Assembly: GCF_023074055.1 (NCBI RefSeq) | Contig: NZ_JADPKR010000100.1 | Span: 149,272 to 213,271 of the forward strand | DNA from: Bradyrhizobium sp. 141 | Lineage (GTDB): Bacteria; Pseudomonadota; Alphaproteobacteria; Rhizobiales; Xanthobacteraceae | DNA: 64,000 nt | Reading direction: 5' to 3' | In this document: piece after piece, positions 9,045 through 17,837 of the stretch | How the letters are laid out: each line of letters starts with the position of its first letter | Numbering within the stretch: the stretch's first letter is position 1 | Made by a program: the position numbers and the translations under genes | The notes under the pieces: model-generated | The model's database searches: none | The model's input: the letters and a program-made list of their open reading frames with translations, nothing else | Told to the model about the DNA's origin: nothing

Positions 9045-11116
9045 GCGCAATGGACCCGACCGAGGTCTTCCGTCAGGAAGCCAGCGAGCTCTTCGAAGTT
9101 CTTGAAGGGGCCTTGCTCGACCTCGGCCAGCGTCCCGACGACCGCGAACTGGTCGATTCCGCCTTCCGCGCCCTGCATACCATCAAGGGCTCGGGTGCCA
9201 TGTTCGGCTTCGACAAGGTCGCCTCCTTCACCCACGAATTCGAGACCGCTTTCGACCGCGTCCGCAAGGGCGAGATCAAGCCGACCCAGGAGCTGATTTC
9301 GGTCGCGCTCGCCGCCAAGGACTACATCCGCGCGTTGATCGAAGATCCCCAGTCGACCGACGACATCATCGGCGAGGCCATCCTCGACGACCTCAAGCGC
9401 TTCGTATCATTCGACCAGCCTGGCGCTCCGGTCGTCGAGATCGCCGAGGCGCCGCCGTTGGCCCCTGGCGAGAGCAAGCAAGCCGGCTGGCACCTGCATC
9501 TCGAATTTGAATCGCACATCCTGCGCAACGGCTCGAACCCGCTCGATCTCTTGGAAGATCTCTGCAAGCTCGGCCCCTGCTTCGTCGTCCCGATCACCGA
9601 CGGCATCCCGTTCCTCGACGAGATGGAGCCGGAAGACTGCTATTTGAAGTGGGACGTCAAGCTGCACGCGGTCTGCGACAAGGACGCGATCGACGACGTC
9701 TTCATGTTCGTCCAGGACGAAATGAAGCTGACGCTCTCGCCCTTGGCGCATGTCGAAGCGCCCGCGCCTGCGCCGCTGTTCCAGCTTCTCGACGAAGAGC
9801 CGGCCCCGGTGGTCGAAATGCCTGCGCCGACGGTCGAGGCTGCTGCCGCGCCCTTGGCCGAGCAGCCCGTCGCAAAGGCGGAGCCGAAATCCGAATCAAG
9901 GCTTGAACCGAAGCCCGAGGCCAAGCGCGACGATCGCGGCATTGCCACCGTTCGCGTTCAGGCCGAGCGCCTCGACGAGCTGATGGACCGCGTCGGCGAA
10001 CTCGTCATCGCACAGGCGCGGCTGACCCAGCTCGCCGCCTCCGGCTCCGACCTCTCGATCAAGATGATCGCCGAGGAGATCGAGCGCCTCGCTTCCTCCT
10101 TGCGCGACACCACGATGGGTGCGCGCATGGTGCCGATCGGTTCGCTGTTCGGCCGTTTCCGCCGCCTCGTGCATGACCTGTCGCGGGATCTGTCCAAGCC
10201 CGTCGAATTCGTCACCTCGGGCGAGGATACCGAGCTCGACAAGACCATGATCGAGTGCCTGGCCGATCCGCTGGTGCACCTGATCCGCAATGCCGTCGAC
10301 CACGGCATCGAAGATACCGCCGTGCGCGCTGCCAACGGCAAGACCGAGCAAGGCCGGATCGAGCTCGCCGCCGTCCACTCCGGCGCGCAGGTGCTCGTCA
10401 CCGTGAAGGACAATGGCGGCGGCCTCAACACCTCGCGCATCCGTGCGAAAGCGGAAGAGCAGGGGCTGGTCGCGGCCGGAGCCGTGCTCACCGACCATGA
10501 AATCCATCAATTCCTGTTTCATCCCGGCTTCTCGACTGCGCAGACCATCTCGGCGCTGTCCGGCCGCGGCGTCGGTATGGACGTGGTCAAGCGTACCATC
10601 GAGAACATGCGTGGCTCGATCGATCTGTCGACCCGGACGGGGCAGGGCACCACGGTGACGCTGCGCCTGCCGCTGACGCTTGCGATCATCGAAGGCCTGC
10701 TGATCCGCGTCGGCGAAGGCCGCTACATCATTCCGCTGTCCGCAGTGGAGGAATGCATCGAGCTGACCGCCGAGGACGAGCGCTCCCGCGGCCGCAATTT
10801 CCTCAACGTGCGCGGCAATCTCGTGCCCTTCCTCCGGCTGCGCGAGATCATGACCGCATCGGGCACGCCCGACCGGCACCAGAAGACGATCATCATCTCG
10901 ACCGGCGAGACCCACGTCGGGCTCGTCGCCGACCAGATCATCGGCAACCACCAGACCGTGATCAAGTCGCTTTCCAAGCTGCATTCGGACGTCACGATGT
11001 TCTCCGGCGCGACCATCTTGGGCGACGGCACGGCAGCGTTGATCCTCGACGTCGCGCAGCTTGTCGCGCTGGCGCAGTCGAAGGTCGAGAAGCAGCATAT
11101 CAGCGAGGCGGCGTGA
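9041..11116 (+). CDS. cheA: Chemotaxis histidine kinase CheA
   Basis: This 691-residue kinase has the P1 Hpt domain with phosphorylated H46 (ALHTIKGSG), a P2-like region (~150-240), a Pro/Ala/Glu-rich linker (~240-295), the P3 dimerisation helices (LDELMDRVGELVIAQARL), a P4 ATPase with N box HLIRNAVDHGIED, G1 DNGGGL and G2 GRGVGMDVV, and a C-terminal P5 CheW-like domain. It receives signal from MCP arrays through CheW and phosphorylates CheY and CheB. It overlaps cheY upstream and cheW downstream by four or one bases. Confidence 0.96.
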   Translation: MSAMDPTEVFRQEASELFEVLEGALLDLGQRPDDRELVDSAFRALHTIKGSGAMFGFDKVASFTHEFETAFDRVRKGEIKPTQELISVALAAKDYIRALIEDPQSTDDIIGEAILDDLKRFVSFDQPGAPVVEIAEAPPLAPGESKQAGWHLHLEFESHILRNGSNPLDLLEDLCKLGPCFVVPITDGIPFLDEMEPEDCYLKWDVKLHAVCDKDAIDDVFMFVQDEMKLTLSPLAHVEAPAPAPLFQLLDEEPAPVVEMPAPTVEAAAAPLAEQPVAKAEPKSESRLEPKPEAKRDDRGIATVRVQAERLDELMDRVGELVIAQARLTQLAASGSDLSIKMIAEEIERLASSLRDTTMGARMVPIGSLFGRFRRLVHDLSRDLSKPVEFVTSGEDTELDKTMIECLADPLVHLIRNAVDHGIEDTAVRAANGKTEQGRIELAAVHSGAQVLVTVKDNGGGLNTSRIRAKAEEQGLVAAGAVLTDHEIHQFLFHPGFSTAQTISALSGRGVGMDVVKRTIENMRGSIDLSTRTGQGTTVTLRLPLTLAIIEGLLIRVGEGRYIIPLSAVEECIELTAEDERSRGRNFLNVRGNLVPFLRLREIMTASGTPDRHQKTIIISTGETHVGLVADQIIGNHQTVIKSLSKLHSDVTMFSGATILGDGTAALILDVAQLVALAQSKVEKQHISEAA

Positions 11117-11577
11117 TGAGCGGTGGATTGGCTGGCGAACGTCAGGCTGACGCGATGCAGGTCGTCATGATCGGCCTTGGCGAGGAGAAGTTCGCGCTCG
11201 ACGCCGGCCTCGTGCGCGAGATCATCGATCCCGTGCCGGTGACCAAGGTCGCGGGTGCGCGCGCCTTCGTTCCCAGCGTGATCAACGTGCGCGGCAACGT
11301 CATTCCGCTCGCCGATCTGCGCATCCGCTTCGGCATGCCGCAGCTCGATGATTCGGCCGATACGCGCATCGTGGTCATCGAAATCGAGCTCGAGGGCGAG
11401 CCGGTCCTGGTCGGCGTCACCGCCGACAAGGTCTACGAGGTCACCGAGATCTCGCAGGCCGACGTGCAGCAAACACCGCGCGTCGGCATGCACTGGAAGC
11501 CGGAGTTCATCCGCTTCATTGCAAAGTGGCGTGAAGAGTTCGTCATCGTTCCGAACATGGAACGCATTTTAAATTGA
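11116..11577 (+). CDS. cheW: Chemotaxis coupling protein CheW (first copy)
   Basis: This 153-residue adaptor has the two-lobed SH3-like CheW fold: FALDAGLVREIIDPVPVT, then SVINVRGNVIPLADLRIRFG and the late VGVTADKVYEVTEI strand. It links CheA to the receptor tips. The start ATG shares its A with the cheA stop (TGATG). A small hairpin (arms GTCTCG/CGAGAC, 11584-11597) lies between it and the first mcp. A second cheW follows after that mcp and is clearly diverged. Confidence 0.94.
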   Translation: MSGGLAGERQADAMQVVMIGLGEEKFALDAGLVREIIDPVPVTKVAGARAFVPSVINVRGNVIPLADLRIRFGMPQLDDSADTRIVVIEIELEGEPVLVGVTADKVYEVTEISQADVQQTPRVGMHWKPEFIRFIAKWREEFVIVPNMERILN

Positions 11578-11614
11578 GATGAGGTCTCGGGCGAGACTGG
11601 GGTAGGGGCTGGAA

Positions 11615-13312
11615 ATGAGATTTACCGTCAAGGCAAAGCTTGCCACTGCGTTCGGCTTGATCATCGTGCTGTCCGGGGTTGCGGGCGGCGTGGCCTACAT
11701 GAAGCTCGGCGACATGATGGCGACCGCCGACAGCATGGTTCTGCGCGCATCCCGGATGGAAAAGGCGACGCAGGTCGAAAAGGATATCCTGCTTCAGCTG
11801 CGCGCCGAGAAGAATTCGATTCTCGGAACGGAAGCCCAGGCCGAGCAGTTTGCCGCCGACGCAGCCAGGCTTCGCGAGCAGGCGACGAAGACCAAGGATG
11901 AGGTCTACGCGCTGGCGAGCGAAGCGGGCAGGAAGCTGCTGGACGGCTTTGCGGTCTCGTACGCCAAGATGAACGCGTACCAGGAAGAGACGATCAGGCT
12001 GGCGAAGACGGACAAGTTGAAGGCGACCGAACGTTCGATGGGCGACGGTCGCAAGGTCGTCGCGGATGCCATGGAATCCATGGGCGCCTATGTCGCCAAT
12101 ACGAAGAAGCAGCTGGCCGAGCAGGCCGTCCAATCCAAGGCAGAGGGACACCAGGCGCAATTCCTGCTGATGATGCTGATCGGCATCTCGCTGGCGGTTG
12201 CGGTCGGGGCGGCGCTCTGGATTTCGATCTCGATCAGTCGGTCGCTCGGCCGGGCGGTCGGTCTTGCCGGATCGGTCGCCGAGGGCGACCTCAGCCGGAC
12301 CATTCCTTCCGCCAGCAATGACGAGATCGGCGATCTCGTCAGGTCCTTGAATGCAATGGTCGAGAAACTCCGGCAGATCGTCGCCGAAGCGCTCACCGCG
12401 GCGCAGAACGTCTCCGCCGGCAGCCAGGAACTCTCCGCGAGTTCGGAGCAACTTTCGCAGGGCGCCACCGAACAAGCCTCCTCGGCCGAGGAAGCCTCGT
12501 CTTCGATGGAGGAGATGGCTTCGAACGTGAAGCAGAACGCCGACAACGCCAACCAGACCGAGAAGATCGCCGCGCAATCGGCGAGGGATGCCGAATCCAG
12601 CGGCGCCGCCGTGGGCCGTGCCGTCGAAGCGATGCAGACTATTGCCGAAAAGATCACGATCGTGCAGGAGATCGCCCGGCAGACCGACCTGCTTGCGCTC
12701 AACGCGGCGGTCGAGGCCGCGCGCGCCGGCGAGCATGGCAGGGGCTTTGCGGTCGTCGCCTCCGAAGTCCGCAAGCTTGCCGAACGCAGCCAGGCTGCCG
12801 CCGCCGAGATCGGAACGCTCTCGACGGAGACCGTGAAGGTCGCCCGCGAAGCCGGCGAGATGCTGTCCAAGCTCGTGCCCGATATCAAGAAGACCGCCGA
12901 GCTGGTGCAGGAGATCACGGCGGCTTGCCGCGAGCAGGACGTCGGCTCGGCACAGATCAACCAGGCGATCCAGCAGCTCGACAAGGTCGGCCAGCAGAAC
13001 GCCAGCGCCTCCGAGCAGGTGTCTTCGACGTCCGAGGAGCTCGCCTCCCAAGCCGAGCAGCTCCAGTCGACCATCTCGTTCTTCCGGATCGAGCACGCGG
13101 GCCGCGGCGAGGGCTCTGCGCCCGCGCCGATCGACCGCGCCGTCGGCCAGCTCCGCGCCAAGGCTGCGCACATGGCGGCCGCCGATTGCGGCACGAAGAA
13201 GCCGGCACCTGTCCGCAAGCCGGCACGTGCGATGAAGGTCGCCGGTGGCGGTGGCTTCGCCTTCGACATGCATGACGGCGAAGACGATCGCGACGCCGAG
13301 TTCCAACGCTGA
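11615..13312 (+). CDS. Methyl-accepting chemotaxis protein, first of tandem pair
   Basis: This 565-residue transmembrane receptor has TM1 at ~8-28, a periplasmic helical bundle (~30-180) without a recognisable ligand motif, TM2 at ~182-205 (FLLMMLIGISLAVAVGAALW), a HAMP domain and the long signalling coiled coil with the conserved hairpin tip (EIARQTDLLALNAAVEAARA). The C-terminal ~60 residues form an Ala-rich linker ending in MHDGEDDRDAEFQR. That tail is nearly identical to that of the second mcp, so the pair arose by duplication. The signalling half is also close to identical. Ligand unknown. Confidence 0.93.
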   Translation: MRFTVKAKLATAFGLIIVLSGVAGGVAYMKLGDMMATADSMVLRASRMEKATQVEKDILLQLRAEKNSILGTEAQAEQFAADAARLREQATKTKDEVYALASEAGRKLLDGFAVSYAKMNAYQEETIRLAKTDKLKATERSMGDGRKVVADAMESMGAYVANTKKQLAEQAVQSKAEGHQAQFLLMMLIGISLAVAVGAALWISISISRSLGRAVGLAGSVAEGDLSRTIPSASNDEIGDLVRSLNAMVEKLRQIVAEALTAAQNVSAGSQELSASSEQLSQGATEQASSAEEASSSMEEMASNVKQNADNANQTEKIAAQSARDAESSGAAVGRAVEAMQTIAEKITIVQEIARQTDLLALNAAVEAARAGEHGRGFAVVASEVRKLAERSQAAAAEIGTLSTETVKVAREAGEMLSKLVPDIKKTAELVQEITAACREQDVGSAQINQAIQQLDKVGQQNASASEQVSSTSEELASQAEQLQSTISFFRIEHAGRGEGSAPAPIDRAVGQLRAKAAHMAAADCGTKKPAPVRKPARAMKVAGGGGFAFDMHDGEDDRDAEFQR

Positions 13313-13317
13313 TCAAC

Positions 13318-13340
13318 CGGTCCGGCCTCGCGCCGGACCG
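13318..13340 (+). terminator. Perfect 9-bp hairpin after first mcp
   Basis: CGGTCCGGC (13318-13326) and GCCGGACCG (13332-13340) form a perfect stem with a 5-base loop just after the mcp stop and ~38 bases before the second cheW. No T tract follows, so it may stabilise the upstream message or attenuate rather than terminate. Confidence 0.5.
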
Positions 13341-13377
13341 CGCTCATTTCCAAATCTTCGGAACCCCGGACTGCATC

Positions 13378-13866
13378 ATGGCCGCAACTTCGCAATATCT
13401 GACGCTCGGGCTCGCCGGCGAGACGTTCGGCATCAGCATCCGCAACGTCCGCGAAATTCTCGACATGCGGCCGATCTCGCGGCTTCCGCACGCGCCGGAC
13501 TTTCTGCTCGGCATGATCGACGTGCGTGGCAGCGGCTATCCGATCGTCGATCTCAGGAAGAAGCTCGGCCTGCCCACCGTTGCCGCCACGGAAGCGACCC
13601 GCATCATCATTCTCGACGTGCCGATGAAGGATCGTCTGGTCGGCGTGGGCTTCGTCGCCGACTGCGTCTTCGAGGTCACCGACATCGACGAGCAGGCGAT
13701 CGAGCCGATTCCCGAGGTCGGCGGCAAATGGCAGTCCGACTACGCCGCCGGCATTGGCCGCAAGGGCGAGAAGTTCGTCGTCATCTTCGATCTCGCCAAG
13801 CTGATGGCGAACGACAAGATTCCGGAAGGACGCGATGCCGACACGGATGCGCCTCGCGCCGCCTGA
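13378..13866 (+). CDS. cheW: Chemotaxis coupling protein CheW (second copy)
   Basis: This 162-residue CheW paralogue shows YLTLGLAGETFGISIRNVREIL at the start, LLGMIDVRGSGYPIVDLRKKLG in the middle and LVGVGFVADCVFEVTDI in the second lobe. It is clearly different from the first cheW and carries a short acidic tail. Placed between the two near-identical receptors, it may be dedicated to them or provide a lower-affinity coupling subunit. The separation by hairpins suggests an expression level different from cheA. Confidence 0.93.
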   Translation: MAATSQYLTLGLAGETFGISIRNVREILDMRPISRLPHAPDFLLGMIDVRGSGYPIVDLRKKLGLPTVAATEATRIIILDVPMKDRLVGVGFVADCVFEVTDIDEQAIEPIPEVGGKWQSDYAAGIGRKGEKFVVIFDLAKLMANDKIPEGRDADTDAPRAA

Positions 13867-13926
13867 GTTTGCAAGAGTGAAGCGTGGACACGCGTAAGCA
13901 CCTCAATTCGAACCAACGAGACTGAC

Positions 13927-15729
13927 ATGAGATTCACCGTCAAAGCCAAGCTTGCCAGCGCCTTCGGCCTGGTCATCCTTCTGTTCATTGTGGCAGGCGC
14001 CGTAAGCTACATGAAGTTGGCCGACATGGCCGCGACCGCAGAGTCCATGGTGCTTCGCGCCAAGCGGATGGAGAAGGCCGCCGAGGTCGAAAAGATCATT
14101 TGGCAGCAGCTCAGGGCCGAAAAGAACGCGATTCTGGGAACGCCGAGCGAAGCTGATGAATTCGCCCTGCAGGCCGCCAAGCTCCGCGAGGAGGCAACCA
14201 AGATCAGGGACGAGGTCTACGCGCTCGCCAGCGAGGGCGGCAAGAAGCTGCTGGACAACTTTGCAGGTGCCTACGCCAGGATGAACGCCTATCAGGAAGA
14301 GACGATCAGGCTGGCAAAGACGGACAAGACCAAGGCTACGGAACGCTCGATGGGTGACGGGCGCAAAGTGGTTGCAGACGCCACGGAGGCGATGGGAGCC
14401 TATGTTGCGAATTCCAAGCGGCAGATGGCCGAGCAGGCCGTGCAGTCCGGCGAAGAGAGTCGCCGCGCGCAGTTGATTCTCATCGTCCTGGTCGTCGTCT
14501 CGCTCATCGTTGCTGCGATTAGCGCATTCTGGATCTCGATCAATATCAGCCGGTCTCTCGCCAAGGCCGTCGGGCTGGCGGATGCCGTCGCGATCGGCGA
14601 TCTCAGCCACAAGATCGATGCTTCCAGCAACGACGAGATCGGCGATCTCGTCAAATCCCTGAACGCGATGACCGCCAATCTGAACGCCACCGCGGCCGTC
14701 GCCAACGAGATCGCCCAGGGCAATCTCACGGTCGAAGCCAAGCCCCTGTCGAACAAGGACACGCTCGGCCTTGCGCTCGAGCGCATGGTGGAGAAGCTTC
14801 GCCAGATCGTGTCGGAAGCCCTGACGGCGGCGCAGAACGTCTCGGCCGGCAGCCAGGAGCTCTCCGCCAGCGCCGAGCAGCTTTCGCAGGGCGCGACCGA
14901 GCAGGCCTCGTCCGCCGAGGAAGCCTCCTCCTCGATGGAGGAGATGGCCTCGAACGTGAAGCAGAACGCCGACAACGCCAACCAGACCGAAAAGATCGCC
15001 GCACAGTCGGCCAAGGATGCGGAAGCCTCCGGCGCAGCCGTCGGCCGTGCCGTCAACGCGATGCAGACCATCGCCGAGAAGATCACGATCGTGCAGGAGA
15101 TCGCGCGCCAGACCGACCTGCTCGCGCTCAACGCGGCGGTCGAGGCCGCGCGCGCCGGCGAGCACGGCAAGGGCTTTGCCGTGGTCGCCTCCGAGGTGCG
15201 CAAGCTCGCCGAACGCAGCCAGGCGGCCGCGGCCGAGATCGGCACGCTTTCGGCCGACACCGTCAAGGTGGCGCAGGAGGCCGGCGCGATGCTCTCCAAG
15301 CTCGTTCCTGATATCAAGAAGACCGCTGAGCTGGTTGAGGAAATCACCGCGGCCTGCCGCGAGCAGGACGTGGGATCGGCCCAGATCAACCAGGCGATCC
15401 AGCAGCTCGACAAGGTTGGCCAACAGAACGCCAGCGCGTCCGAGCAGGTGTCCTCGACTTCGGAGGAACTCGCCTCGCAGGCCGAGCAGCTTCAGTCCAC
15501 CATCGCTTATTTCCGCATCGAGCACGGCGGGACGGGCCAAGCGGCGGCGCCGGTTGATCGGGCCGTCAACCAGCTGCGCGCCAAGGCGGCCACGATGGCG
15601 GCCGCCGAGCGGTCGGCCAAGAAGCCGCAAGGTAAGCCGGCGCGCGCCCTGAAGGTTGCCGGTGGTGGTGGCTTCGCCTTCGACATGCATGACGGCGAGG
15701 ATGATCGGGACGCCGATTTCCAGCGCTAG
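13927..15729 (+). CDS. Methyl-accepting chemotaxis protein, second of tandem pair
   Basis: This 600-residue receptor parallels the upstream mcp: TM1 ~8-28, a four-helix-type periplasmic region, TM2 ~182-205 (LILIVLVVVSLIVAAISAFW), HAMP, and a signalling domain nearly identical to its neighbour. The length difference is a 35-residue insertion directly after the first HAMP, between DLVKSLNAM and VEKLRQIV (it contains EIAQGNLTVEAKPL), which looks like a second HAMP repeat. The C-terminal AGGGGFAFDMHDGEDD tail is shared with the first mcp. The periplasmic parts have diverged more than the cytoplasmic parts, so sensing probably differs. Confidence 0.93.
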   Translation: MRFTVKAKLASAFGLVILLFIVAGAVSYMKLADMAATAESMVLRAKRMEKAAEVEKIIWQQLRAEKNAILGTPSEADEFALQAAKLREEATKIRDEVYALASEGGKKLLDNFAGAYARMNAYQEETIRLAKTDKTKATERSMGDGRKVVADATEAMGAYVANSKRQMAEQAVQSGEESRRAQLILIVLVVVSLIVAAISAFWISINISRSLAKAVGLADAVAIGDLSHKIDASSNDEIGDLVKSLNAMTANLNATAAVANEIAQGNLTVEAKPLSNKDTLGLALERMVEKLRQIVSEALTAAQNVSAGSQELSASAEQLSQGATEQASSAEEASSSMEEMASNVKQNADNANQTEKIAAQSAKDAEASGAAVGRAVNAMQTIAEKITIVQEIARQTDLLALNAAVEAARAGEHGKGFAVVASEVRKLAERSQAAAAEIGTLSADTVKVAQEAGAMLSKLVPDIKKTAELVEEITAACREQDVGSAQINQAIQQLDKVGQQNASASEQVSSTSEELASQAEQLQSTIAYFRIEHGGTGQAAAPVDRAVNQLRAKAATMAAAERSAKKPQGKPARALKVAGGGGFAFDMHDGEDDRDADFQR

Positions 15730-15746
15730 GGCTCGTCAGGACTCTT

Positions 15747-15786
15747 GCGGACCGGTCCGCCTTACGACGGTGAACCGGTCCGCTTT
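15747..15786 (+). terminator. Hairpin terminator after second mcp
   Basis: GCGGACCGGT (15747-15756) pairs with ACCGGTCCGC (15774-15783), followed by TTT. The left arm also lies inside a 14-bp palindrome (GCGGACCGGTCCGC, 15747-15760). It separates the mcp from cheR and may be a partial terminator. Confidence 0.55.
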
Positions 15787-15875
15787 CAACGGCTACGTCA
15801 ACGCTTAGGATCGAAGATGGCCCGTACGGCCCGACATTCAGTACAGGCGGCCATCGCGGACCGGAGCAGGCGGCC

Positions 15876-16730
15876 ATGATGCCCGCCGTGCAGGATACGG
15901 CCGTCCATCTGTCGGACCGTCACTTTCGGACCATCGCCGAATTGATCGAGGGCCAGGTCGGCATCAAGCTGCCGCAGGGCAAGCGGCTGATGCTGGAGGG
16001 GCGGCTGCACAAGCGCGTGCGTGCGCTCAACTTTTCCGACCTCAACGACTATGTCGAGAACCTGTTCGAGGCCGATCATTTCGATACCGAGCTCACCCAT
16101 CTCATCGATGTGGTGACGACCAACAAGACCGATTTCTTCCGCGAGCCGCAGCACTTCACTTTCCTGCGGGATGTCGCGATCCCCGCTTTGCTCAAATCGC
16201 ATGGCCGCAAGAGCGCGAACCTCAAGATCTGGAGTTCGGCAAGCTCCACGGGCATGGAAGCCTATACGACCGCGATGGTGCTGGACGACATGACGCGGAA
16301 CGGCCCGCGTTTCCAGTACCGCATTCTCGGGACCGACATCTCGACCGCGGTGCTGCGCCTCGCCAAGACGGCGATCTACACCCGCGACGTGCTCGCGCCA
16401 GTGCCGGAGCAATTCGTGAAACGATATTTTTCGTCGTCGCGGGACAAGTCGCGCGGTGAGGTGCGGGTCGTGCCGGAGTTGCGGCGCACCACTCATTTCA
16501 TGAGGATGAACCTCATGGACAAATCCTACCCCGTCGATCGTGACGTCGATATCATCTTCTGCCGCAATGTCCTGATCTATTTCGAGCGCGAGACCCAGCG
16601 CAAGGTGGTCGAGCAATTGTGCAGCCATTTGCGTCCGGGCGGCTATCTGCTGGTCGGACACTCGGAATCGATGATTCACAGTGCCGTGCCTGGGCTGAAG
16701 CAAGTTCAGCCAACCATTTTCCAGGTCTAG
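15876..16730 (+). CDS. cheR: Chemoreceptor methyltransferase CheR
   Basis: This 284-residue enzyme transfers methyl groups from S-adenosylmethionine to receptor glutamates. The N-terminal helical domain (~15-80) precedes a SAM-binding Rossmann domain with TDFFREPQHF, RILGTDISTAVLRLA and DIIFCRNVLIYFERETQ, all diagnostic. Two ATG codons occur in a row (15876 and 15879); either could be used. No C-terminal pentapeptide-type tether site was seen on the neighbouring receptors. cheB follows after 15 bases. Confidence 0.95.
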   Translation: MMPAVQDTAVHLSDRHFRTIAELIEGQVGIKLPQGKRLMLEGRLHKRVRALNFSDLNDYVENLFEADHFDTELTHLIDVVTTNKTDFFREPQHFTFLRDVAIPALLKSHGRKSANLKIWSSASSTGMEAYTTAMVLDDMTRNGPRFQYRILGTDISTAVLRLAKTAIYTRDVLAPVPEQFVKRYFSSSRDKSRGEVRVVPELRRTTHFMRMNLMDKSYPVDRDVDIIFCRNVLIYFERETQRKVVEQLCSHLRPGGYLLVGHSESMIHSAVPGLKQVQPTIFQV

Positions 16731-16745
16731 CCGGAGCGCAACGGG

Positions 16746-17837
16746 ATGCCGAGGGAGAAAGTTCGCGTACTGATCGTGGACGATTCGGCGTCGGTTCGCC
16801 AAATCCTGCAGACGATCCTCAACGACGATCCTGAGATCGAGGTGATGGGAACGGCCTCCGATCCGTTCGTGGCGGCGAAGCGTCTTCAGGACGAGATCCC
16901 CGACGTCATGATCCTCGACCTCGAGATGCCGCGCATGGACGGCATGACGTTCATGCGCAAGATCATGGCGCAGCGCCCGATCCCGGTGATCATCTGCTCT
17001 TCGTTGACCGAGGAGGGCTCGAACGTGATGTTCGAGGCGTTCGAGGCCGGCGCGGTTGATATCGTGCCGAAACCGAAGATCGACACGCGGCAGGCGCTGC
17101 TCGAATGCTCGACGCGGCTGCGCGAGGCCGTGAAGTCGGCAGCGCGCGCGCGGGTCCGACCGCGTTCCGAGCGTCGGGCGATCGAGAAGAAGCTGACGGC
17201 CGACGCCATCATCCCGCCGCCGGTGCAGGGCAGGGTTCGGCCGACCACGGAGCGCATCGTCTGCATCGGTGCGTCGACGGGCGGGACTGAGGCGCTCAAC
17301 GACGTCCTCGAGATGCTGCCGCCGCATTGTCCCCCCATCGTGATCGTCCAGCACATGCCGGCAGGCTTCACTGCGGCCTTTGCGAGGCGTCTCGACACCG
17401 TCTGCCAGATCAGGGTCAAGGAGGCCGAGGACGGCGAGCCCGTGCAGCCGGGCTGCGCCTATATCGCGCCCGGGGCCCGCCACATGCTGCTCCAGCGCAT
17501 CGGCCTGCGCTACCAGATCGCGATCAAGGACGGTCCGCCGGTGTCGCGGCATCGTCCCTCCGTCGACGTGCTGTTCCGCTCGGCGGCCCAGCACGCCGGC
17601 GCCAACGCGCTCGGCGTCATCATGACCGGCATGGGCGACGACGGCGCGCGCGGGATGCTGGAGATGCGCAAGCTCGGCGCCTCGACGCGGGCGCAGGACG
17701 AGGAGAGCTGCGTGGTGTTCGGCATGCCCAAGGAAGCGATCGCTCATGGCGGTGTCGAGAAGGTCGTTTCGCTGCATCACATCCCGCGCGAGATCATGCT
17801 CTGGTATCAGGCCGGGCACGCCGCGGTGGCAGGTTGA
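16746..17837 (+). CDS. cheB: Chemotaxis methylesterase/glutamine deamidase CheB
   Basis: This 363-residue response regulator enzyme has a receiver with D12/D13 and phosphoacceptor D58 (MILDLEMPRMDG), a basic linker (~125-165) and a methylesterase domain with the catalytic Ser in CIGASTGGTEAL, His in VQHMPAGFT and Asp in MTGMGDDGARGM. It removes receptor methyl groups when phosphorylated by CheA. The stop overlaps the ATG of the next gene at 17837, coupling it to the MCP-like protein. Confidence 0.95.
   Translation: MPREKVRVLIVDDSASVRQILQTILNDDPEIEVMGTASDPFVAAKRLQDEIPDVMILDLEMPRMDGMTFMRKIMAQRPIPVIICSSLTEEGSNVMFEAFEAGAVDIVPKPKIDTRQALLECSTRLREAVKSAARARVRPRSERRAIEKKLTADAIIPPPVQGRVRPTTERIVCIGASTGGTEALNDVLEMLPPHCPPIVIVQHMPAGFTAAFARRLDTVCQIRVKEAEDGEPVQPGCAYIAPGARHMLLQRIGLRYQIAIKDGPPVSRHRPSVDVLFRSAAQHAGANALGVIMTGMGDDGARGMLEMRKLGASTRAQDEESCVVFGMPKEAIAHGGVEKVVSLHHIPREIMLWYQAGHAAVAG

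Noticed and set aside
11543..13306. Long open frame on the minus strand opposite the first mcp
   Set aside because: It mirrors the GC-rich codon bias of the receptor, has Arg/Gly/Leu/Val low-complexity sequence and no family resemblance; the opposing gene is certain.
13903..15690. Long minus-strand frame opposite the second mcp
   Set aside because: Same type of shadow as above; similarity between the two antisense frames only reflects the duplication of the mcp genes.
15798..17819. Minus-strand frame across cheR and cheB
   Set aside because: Both opposing genes have diagnostic motifs; the antisense product is His/Arg/Asp-rich and unrecognisable.
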